Below the pieces are notes generated by a model. It was not told the DNA's origin. It saw only the letters and a program-made list of their open reading frames with translations, and did not search any database. The translations under genes were made by a program, and so were the position numbers. A stretch of 5,709 nt of DNA from Ilumatobacteraceae bacterium (lineage in GTDB: Bacteria; Actinomycetota; Acidimicrobiia; Acidimicrobiales; Ilumatobacteraceae), in NCBI GenBank assembly GCA_023253435.1, contig JALRGJ010000083.1, positions 1 to 5,709 on the forward strand, written 5' to 3'. Positions within the stretch are counted from its first letter, which is position 1. Every line of letters begins with the position of its first letter. Positions 1-4,448 of this stretch are shown here, piece by piece.

Positions 1-58
1 TCAGCCAGTGGATGGTCATGGCGACGCCGTCGTAGCGGGTCTTGGGGACGATGCCCAT
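1..58 (-). CDS. Cytochrome b561 family protein, N-terminal fragment (runs off left edge)
   Basis: Seen: reading leftward from an ATG at 58-56, 19 complete codons give MGIVPKTRYDGVAMTIHWL, and the gene then leaves the window. Known: prokaryotic cytochrome b561 proteins are small four-helix membrane b-type cytochromes that begin with a short cytoplasmic RY.xVAxxxHWL segment, whose His is an axial haem ligand at the start of helix 1. The match to this start is good, but only this part is visible. The start is supported by a TGGAG ribosome-binding site at 68-64, five bases before the ATG, and by a well-formed upstream promoter. Oddity: all 19 codons end in G or C, unlike the genes to the right, so this piece appears to come from a higher-GC genome, probably proteobacterial. 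Likely role (inference): electron transfer in the cytoplasmic membrane under low oxygen. Confidence 0.72.
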   Translation of the reverse strand, partial: MGIVPKTRYDGVAMTIHWL

Positions 59-89
59 GTGAGCTCCAGTTTCGGGTTGTTACCGGTTG

Positions 90-131
90 AATCTAGGCCG
101 GGTTGTATGGCTGGAACTTGACAAAGATCAA
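90..131 (-). promoter_or_regulatory. FNR/ANR-type class II promoter upstream of the cytochrome b561 gene
   Basis: Read on the - strand, 131-118 is TTGATCTTTGTCAA, which matches the FNR/ANR consensus TTGAT-N4-ATCAA at 9 of 10 defined positions. After 22 bases comes TAGATT at 95-90, a 4/6 match to the sigma-70 -10 element. Known: in class II FNR promoters the box is centred at -41.5, which puts exactly 22 bases between box and -10. The predicted transcript start is near 83, giving a leader of about 25 bases that carries the TGGAG ribosome-binding site at 68-64. There is no clear -35 hexamer apart from the box, as expected for this promoter class. Inference: the cytochrome b561 gene is switched on by oxygen limitation. 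A Crp-family relative with the same site preference, such as Dnr, is also possible. Confidence 0.62.
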
Positions 132-203
132 TAGCCCTTTCGGGGGCCGAGGCCGAGACTCTGCATCTTCCCGCTTTCGTGCAGCGACTGCTTCCGGGAC
201 GAG

Positions 204-1382
204 ATGATGCCGGAATCACCACCCACCCAGGCCCATTCGCCGGAGAGCTTGCCGGTTCTGGTGTGGATTCATGGTGGCGCGTATGTCAATGGCGCCGGCT
301 CCATTCAGTGGTACGACGGTTCACGTCTTGCTTCGCGTGGTTCAGTAGTAGTCACCATCAATTACCGGCTTGGTGCCCTGGGATTTCTGGGCGGAGGCAA
401 TTGGGGAACTCTCGATCAAATTTGTGCGTTGCAGTGGGTACAAAAAAACATTTCCTCATTTGGTGGCGACCCCAACAATGTGACTATTTTTGGTGAGTCT
501 GCCGGAGGGTCTGCGGTGGTCTCTCTCATGGCTGCACCTGCGGCGAGCACGTTGTTTCATAAAGCGTGGTCAATGAGTCCTTCAATCAGACAATTGCGAA
601 CATTGCAGACTGCCAACGATTGGGAAAAGGCTTTCTTTGATGCTGCCGGAGTTCAATCTCTTGACGAGGCGAAGAAACTTTCTCTCGACGATCTTCTTGC
701 AGCTCAAACCAAAGTGCTGGCTATGCCAAATGATGGCTATGACATGTTTTCACCAGCTGGTGGCGGAGCAGAATTGCCTCATGACATCCTTGGTGCTGCA
801 GAGTTAAATCCCGTTCCTTTGTGTGTTGGCACCAACAGAGATGAAAGCCTCCTATTTCTCGCATTTGATCCAACCCATGCCAATGCAACAACAGATCAAT
901 GGGAAAAAGTAGTGGCCAAGCAATTTGCAGAGAAGGCATCTGACGCGCGATCAGCCTATGAATCTGCTCGACCGGGAGCAACTCCACTGCAATTGATTGC
1001 CGCAGTCGCTACCGATCACACATTTCGACGCCCTGCTCAACAATTGTGTGAGAATCGCCATGCACAGGGAACGCCTACTTGGATGTATTGGTTTACTTGG
1101 GCTTCTCCAGCATTTGGAGGAATTTTGGGTTCAGCACATGCGCTCGACATACCTTTTGCTTTCGATAATTTGCATGCCCCTGGAACAGAGATGATGCTCG
1201 GTGATGCTGAAGAGGCACGGCCACTGGCACAACGCTTTGCTGATGAAATAGTTGGCTTTGCGCAGACTGGTTCGGCTTCGTGGTCTCATTTTGATTCCGA
1301 TAAGAGAACCACTTTGAAATTAGATACCACCGTAGAAGTAATTCACGATCCTGAACCAGAATTGCGTCAACTCCATTCGTGA
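204..1382 (+). CDS. Type-B carboxylesterase (alpha/beta hydrolase), N-terminally truncated
   Basis: Serine esterase of the COesterase family (p-nitrobenzyl esterase/cholinesterase-like), which hydrolyses carboxylic esters. Numbering from the ATG at 204: the oxyanion-hole motif HGGAYVNG is at 23-30, the nucleophile elbow GESAGG has Ser99, the acidic residue is probably Glu214 in TNRDES, and the catalytic His is probably His312 in SAHALDIPF. The triad is complete and the C-terminus ends naturally. The protein is 392 aa, against roughly 490-520 aa for the family. The missing part is the N-terminal 80-100 residues that normally precede the HGG motif, including the GIPYAxPP and SEDCLxLN segments. 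The frame is open back to 135, but those codons show no family similarity, and neither ATG204 nor ATG207 has a good ribosome-binding site. The start is therefore nominal: either the 5' end lies beyond a sequence join or the gene is broken. No signal peptide is visible. The amidase gene follows after 41 bases and is probably co-transcribed. Confidence 0.85.
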   Translation: MMPESPPTQAHSPESLPVLVWIHGGAYVNGAGSIQWYDGSRLASRGSVVVTINYRLGALGFLGGGNWGTLDQICALQWVQKNISSFGGDPNNVTIFGESAGGSAVVSLMAAPAASTLFHKAWSMSPSIRQLRTLQTANDWEKAFFDAAGVQSLDEAKKLSLDDLLAAQTKVLAMPNDGYDMFSPAGGGAELPHDILGAAELNPVPLCVGTNRDESLLFLAFDPTHANATTDQWEKVVAKQFAEKASDARSAYESARPGATPLQLIAAVATDHTFRRPAQQLCENRHAQGTPTWMYWFTWASPAFGGILGSAHALDIPFAFDNLHAPGTEMMLGDAEEARPLAQRFADEIVGFAQTGSASWSHFDSDKRTTLKLDTTVEVIHDPEPELRQLHS

Positions 1383-1386
1383 TGAC

Positions 1387-1396
1387 CTACGCGTAG
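1387..1396. repeat. 10-bp perfect palindrome in the esterase-amidase spacer
   Basis: CTACGCGTAG is a perfect inverted repeat without a loop. It overlaps by one base a second palindrome, GAAATTTC (1396-1403). It lies just after the esterase stop and 27 bases before the amidase GTG. It could be a dimeric regulator site or chance. It is too short and has no U-run, so it does not look like a terminator. Confidence 0.2.
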
Positions 1397-1423
1397 AAAT
1401 TTCTCTAACTACTTAATAAGAAA

Positions 1424-2830
1424 GTGACGAACAGTTCAATGCCAACTGAACCGTGGCAAATGGGGGCCGTAGAAATTGCCAAACTTGTTAAGGCTGGCAA
1501 GATCAGTGCAACTGAAGTTGTGGCATCGCATAAAGAGCGAATTTTGTCTGTGAATGAAAAACTCAATGCAATAGTTCTTCCAACATTTGAAGATGCGGAA
1601 ATTCAGGCCTTGCGAGTCGACAACGGGGAAGTAACTGGGGCCATCGCCGGCTCGGTCATTACTACTAAGTCAAATACCGATCATCTTCCTTATCCCAATG
1701 ACAACGGGATCAAATTGCTGGCGGATAATCCTTCGCATTCCACAGCCCCCTGTATCAGTGGGTTACTGAATGCCGGTGGTCTCATGATTGGCCGAACAAA
1801 TACCCCCGCGTTTTCAATGCGCTTTCATACAGACAATGATCTGCATGGAGAGACTTTCAATCCACATGGCCAACACATCTCTTGTGGCGGATCAAGTGGC
1901 GGTGCAGGTTCTGCTGTTGCTTCTGGAATGTGCAGCATTGCCCAAGGCAATGACGTAGGCGGATCAATTCGTTTTCCTGCGTTTCTGAATGGCATCTGGG
2001 GAATCCGTCCCACAATGGGCCGAATGACAACGGGTGGAACAAACCCACATCCAAGAACCTGGTCTGGAGCCAATATGGCTACCCATGGCCCCCTGGCGCG
2101 CAACATGGAGGATCTTCGAGTCGCATATCAATTAATGAATCAGGAAAATTGGAATGACCCATTTTGGGTACCTGCACCACATATTTTTTCTGATGGCGAT
2201 AAGCCCACCAAGGTAGCTGTTGTGAAAAACGATGGTCACTTCATCAGCGAAACTACTTCTCAAGCACTAGATACAGCAGCAAAGATTTTGTCTGATTCTG
2301 GATACCTGATTGAAGAAGTAACTCCACCAATGGCCGACGAACTTTTTGGCCTTTGGCAAAGTATCGGTTCAGTTGATCTCTTATTGGGACTTGTCCCGTT
2401 GTTAGATCATCTCGGAGACTCTGGACTATCAGAGGTGTACAACAACTGGAAACATTCCTTTCCTGAACCCACTGGAAAAACTTTTATGGAAGCCTTCCAA
2501 CTAAGAGACCTCATTTTGAGAAGATGGAATGATTTTTTTGCAACGTATCCACTGGTGATGATGCCTGTGTATGCAGATACATATATGCGACGCGGACAAG
2601 ATAGAGAATCCACATCGTCCATTACTGAAGTAGCTGAACATGCACGTTGGGTGTTGAATTTACCGACATTGGGCATACCTGCATTGGCGGTTCCCACTGG
2701 TGTTGTGGGGGGAGCACCTCACGGTGTTCAAATTGCAGCACATGCGTGGAGAGAAGACTTACTGCTTCGAGCAGGAGATGTCATTGAAGAAAGGTTAGGG
2801 AGAATTCTTCCTATTGACCCTGTGTGGTAG
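1424..2830 (+). CDS. Amidase signature (AS) family hydrolase
   Basis: 468 aa, full length for the amidase signature family, which hydrolyses carboxamides by a Ser-cisSer-Lys triad. The triad is visible as Lys82 (ITTKSNTD), Ser157 (first Ser of CGGSSGG) and Ser181 (VGGSIRFPA). The spacings of 75 and 24 residues equal those of FAAH (Lys142/Ser217/Ser241), which strongly supports an active enzyme. GRTNTPAFS (123-131) and GETFNPHG (142-149) are further family landmarks. The usual VKDN around the lysine is replaced by TKSN, so it is not a typical GatA, and no GatB or GatC lies beside it. The substrate cannot be told: small amides, aryl amides, cyclic or linear oligoamides all occur in the family. 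The start is GTG1424, with only a weak purine-rich AATAAGAAA upstream; an in-frame ATG at 1439 is an alternative. No signal peptide is seen, so it is probably cytoplasmic. It follows the esterase by 41 bases. Its last 36 bases overlap the oppositely directed DUF2071 gene. Confidence 0.93.
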   Translation: MTNSSMPTEPWQMGAVEIAKLVKAGKISATEVVASHKERILSVNEKLNAIVLPTFEDAEIQALRVDNGEVTGAIAGSVITTKSNTDHLPYPNDNGIKLLADNPSHSTAPCISGLLNAGGLMIGRTNTPAFSMRFHTDNDLHGETFNPHGQHISCGGSSGGAGSAVASGMCSIAQGNDVGGSIRFPAFLNGIWGIRPTMGRMTTGGTNPHPRTWSGANMATHGPLARNMEDLRVAYQLMNQENWNDPFWVPAPHIFSDGDKPTKVAVVKNDGHFISETTSQALDTAAKILSDSGYLIEEVTPPMADELFGLWQSIGSVDLLLGLVPLLDHLGDSGLSEVYNNWKHSFPEPTGKTFMEAFQLRDLILRRWNDFFATYPLVMMPVYADTYMRRGQDRESTSSITEVAEHARWVLNLPTLGIPALAVPTGVVGGAPHGVQIAAHAWREDLLLRAGDVIEERLGRILPIDPVW

Positions 2831-3547
2831 TCCCACTCTGACCGGAACACCGGAGGAGAACATCACATGAGGCTCTCCCTGAGGTTTGCTGAATCCAGCA
2901 TGAGTAATGAGCGAGTCATCCAGAGAGGTCAAGGTTGCTTTCTGAAGTGGCCACTCTGGATGTTCCACTGGCGCATAACGAAGTGTGTTGCCAAAGCCCC
3001 GTGAATACAAACCCCAACGAGCCGTGAGAAATGTTTCTAAGGGTGATGGCTCACTAATAATTTCTCCAATTTCAATATCAATATGAGTATGAGACTGGGA
3101 GGGCCACTTCCTATTGACGTGTGTGGTGAGTTGATTTTCTTTGCGAGTGTGTGATGCCTTTCCCCAGCAATAGGGGAGGAAATACGTGGCGCGCGCAACC
3201 AGTGCAGGCAGGAATCTGTTGACATCGAGAGAGAAAAACCAGACTCCAGGCACACCATTGTGCACTACATAAGTTCGCACATTGACTTCAGGAAAAGAAC
3301 CGAAGTAGGGGACAGACGGTAAGTGAGGGATTCCGATATCACGCATTGAGAACGGAATGAGCCCCACCCATGCTGATCCATCATGAATGTCTACATCGAG
3401 AGATGAAGGAATCAGGGAAGCAACTTCCTTGGGGTCATAGCGAAAATGAATGTAGGCAAGATCTAGCCAACTCTGCTTCATGATTGCTCGCTGAACGGGA
3501 TTAGGGCATTGTGGAGACAAATTGTTTCCACGATCAACAAAACTCAT
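2795..3547 (-). CDS. DUF2071 / YqjF-like protein of unknown function
   Basis: 250 aa. Landmarks of the DUF2071 (YqjF) family are in order: WLDLAYIHFRYDP near 27-39, an LIPSSLDVDIHDGSAWVGLIPF region at 45-66, FPEVNVRTYV at 85-94, GVWFFSLD at 101-108, LPY at 124-126, and a PHVMFSSGVPVRVG tail. The fold is related to acetoacetate decarboxylase, but no reaction is established, and I cannot assign one. The start chosen is the ATG at 3547-3545, which overlaps the TGA of the upstream gene as ATGA. An in-frame ATG 18 codons further up (3601) lies inside that gene and adds residues the family does not need. It is probably translated by coupling and is the last gene of a three-gene set. The C-terminal codons overlap the amidase gene on the other strand and resemble an internal stretch of this same gene (VNRK at 144-147 and 244-247). 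Confidence 0.87.
   Translation of the reverse strand: MSFVDRGNNLSPQCPNPVQRAIMKQSWLDLAYIHFRYDPKEVASLIPSSLDVDIHDGSAWVGLIPFSMRDIGIPHLPSVPYFGSFPEVNVRTYVVHNGVPGVWFFSLDVNRFLPALVARATYFLPYCWGKASHTRKENQLTTHVNRKWPSQSHTHIDIEIGEIISEPSPLETFLTARWGLYSRGFGNTLRYAPVEHPEWPLQKATLTSLDDSLITHAGFSKPQGEPHVMFSSGVPVRVGLPHRVNRKNSP
2807..2830 (+). repeat. Imperfect direct repeat, copy 1 (3' end of amidase / end of DUF2071)
   Basis: CTTCCTATTGAC followed by two bases, then TGTGTGGT, then AG. Copy 2 at 3107-3130 has the same 12-mer, one base, the same 8-mer and then GAG. The 5' flanks also share GGGAG, four bases before copy 1 and five before copy 2. This copy holds the amidase stop codon on + and codons for VNRK near the DUF2071 C-terminus on -. 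Confidence 0.5.
3107..3130 (+). repeat. Imperfect direct repeat, copy 2 (inside DUF2071 gene)
   Basis: The partner of 2807-2830. On the - strand it encodes TTHVNRK in the middle of the DUF2071 protein. The offset between the copies at the shared 12-mer is exactly 300 bases (100 codons), so both are read in the same frame and both give VNRK. Confidence 0.5.
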
Positions 3548-3984
3548 GAAGGAATTACCTGAACGAGCATGATCAAGCACACAACGGAACGCGCTGACCA
3601 CGCAAAGGTTCTGGGCCAGTTTGTAACAACAAGCTTCCTGCCTACCTCGTCACTATGTGATGCTGCCATTCTCGAATGAAGAGGCACAGAGAGGAAAACA
3701 GTGCTACCCAGGGCAACCGCAAGCAACACCGCGCCAATCCATGGCAACACTGAAGTCACATCATCGGGTGCATTCACGAGCAGTATCAGAGTAGTGATGC
3801 CTTCTGTGGCCATCGGAAGTCCCACTACCCAACTTGTGCGCCGTTGGTGCTCATGGGCAACGTCCACTGATTGACTTGAGCCGAATTGTGACAGCAGTGG
3901 ATAATGCACAACCTGCACAAACCAAATGAGGCCAGTCATTATCAAACTTGCTGCGGCATTCGCTAAAAGAACTGCATTGCTCAT
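3544..3984 (-). CDS. Small four-helix membrane protein, uncharacterised
   Basis: 146 aa with four likely membrane helices, at roughly 5-26, 52-71, 78-100 and 128-144. I recognise the general type (short proteins with a WxVQxVHYP helix-1 end and an NWxRTxxWxxR segment before helix 4) but cannot name a function. Polar residues that stand out in or near the membrane are His27 (VHYP), His44 and His46 with Glu45, Glu61 at the start of helix 2, His103 (VPLH) and Asn122/Arg125/Arg132. Haem, metal or quinone binding is possible but is inference only. The ATG at 3984 overlaps the DCC gene stop (ATGA). An in-frame TAA seven codons upstream, with no alternative start between, fixes this start. The only strong Shine-Dalgarno, AAAGGAGA, lies unusually far away, so translational coupling is likely. 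The gene's own TGA overlaps the DUF2071 ATG. Confidence 0.82.
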   Translation of the reverse strand: MSNAVLLANAAASLIMTGLIWFVQVVHYPLLSQFGSSQSVDVAHEHQRRTSWVVGLPMATEGITTLILLVNAPDDVTSVLPWIGAVLLAVALGSTVFLSVPLHSRMAASHSDEVGRKLVVTNWPRTFAWSARSVVCLIMLVQVIPS

Positions 3985-4370
3985 GAGGGAATCGGATCTC
4001 CTTTAAATCGGTGACGGTTATTGGCCACCCATTTGTATGCGCGTTGTGCTGTCCATTTGATTCCCGGAATTAACAAAACGAGACCCGCGATGTTAAAAGG
4101 GAAGCCAGCGATTCGGAGTACTTGAGCAGCCGCGTCTGAACCACTTGAAACTTTTCCGGTGCGGCTCACGAATTGCACTGCCTCAGAACACTGTGCTTCC
4201 GTCACACCAAAGTTGGAAAGCGTGAGACTTTGCCAAGCGACTGCCTTTGGATGTTTCCGCAACCACGATTCCATGTACCGAACCCAACGCCTACAGAATC
4301 CGCATTGGCCATCAAAAATTAAAAGACCTCGATCCCCAATTTCTTGAATGGATAAGTGGCTATCGGTCAT
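3981..4370 (-). CDS. DCC family (DUF393) thiol-disulfide oxidoreductase-like protein
   Basis: 129 aa, normal length for the DCC/DUF393 family of thioredoxin-fold-like proteins. The signature LLIFDGQCGFCRRWVRYM is at 16-33, with Asp20 and the redox pair Cys23/Cys26. A further Cys61 and the GSDAAAQVLR segment (77-86, usually GADA in the family) are also present. A hydrophobic stretch at about 88-104 may pack into or against the membrane. The family is assigned to dithiol-disulfide exchange, but the partner is unknown. The start is ATG4370; upstream there is a pyrimidine-rich CCTTTTCTCC with no Shine-Dalgarno sequence, so initiation may be leaderless or weak. It is the first gene of a three-gene set and overlaps the membrane protein gene by four bases (ATGA). 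It lies 78 bases downstream of katG on the same strand, with a terminator between, so it probably has its own promoter or depends on read-through. Confidence 0.9.
   Translation of the reverse strand: MTDSHLSIQEIGDRGLLIFDGQCGFCRRWVRYMESWLRKHPKAVAWQSLTLSNFGVTEAQCSEAVQFVSRTGKVSSGSDAAAQVLRIAGFPFNIAGLVLLIPGIKWTAQRAYKWVANNRHRFKGDPIPS
3997..4004 (-). promoter_or_regulatory. Strong but distant ribosome-binding site for the membrane protein gene
   Basis: AAAGGAGA on the - strand lies inside the last codons of the DCC gene. The GGAG core ends 13 bases before the ATG at 3984, longer than the usual 5-9. Ribosomes finishing the DCC gene at the overlapping TGA could use it to hold position and restart. 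Confidence 0.45.
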
Positions 4371-4399
4371 GGAGAAAAGGGTAGGGGACTAAATGCAAA

Positions 4400-4436
4400 A
4401 AAGGGTGGTGCACCTCTGTGAGATGCACCACCCTTT
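4400..4436 (-). terminator. Rho-independent terminator of katG
   Basis: A 13-bp perfect stem pairs 4400-4412 (AAAGGGTGGTGCA) with 4424-4436 (TGCACCACCCTTT). The 11-base loop can add three inner pairs (4414-4416 with 4420-4422). Read on the - strand it starts 13 bases after the katG stop and runs into TTTTTTGCATTT, a proper U-tract. In the + direction only three T follow, and no + gene ends here, so it serves katG. It separates katG from the DCC gene. Confidence 0.92.
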
Positions 4437-4448
4437 AATGAGGGAGAT

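Noticed and set aside
135..148. GCCC-N6-GGGC hairpin as terminator
   Set aside because: The stem is short and no T-run follows on either strand.
135..203. In-frame extension of the esterase upstream of ATG204
   Set aside because: The frame is open back to the TAG at 132, but the residues (Pro-, Arg- and Cys-rich) do not resemble the GIPYAxPP or SEDCLxLN segments expected there, and no start codon is seen.
98..203. Possible C-terminal end of a - strand gene ending at the TAG near 98
   Set aside because: The frame would run through the FNR box and into the promoter. No recognisable protein family is seen, and the promoter explanation fits better.
16..222. Open frame on the - strand across the left segment (68 codons)
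   Set aside because: It runs antisense to the esterase start and overlaps the cytochrome b561 gene in another frame. It has no ribosome-binding site and no family-like residues.
2842..2853. CCGG-N4-CCGG inverted repeat as terminator of the amidase gene
   Set aside because: The stem is four base pairs with no U-run, and it lies inside the DUF2071 coding sequence.
3548..3601. Upstream ATG for the DUF2071 gene at 3601
   Set aside because: It would overlap the membrane protein gene by 58 bases. The ATG at 3547 forms an ATGA overlap like the one upstream, and family similarity begins later.
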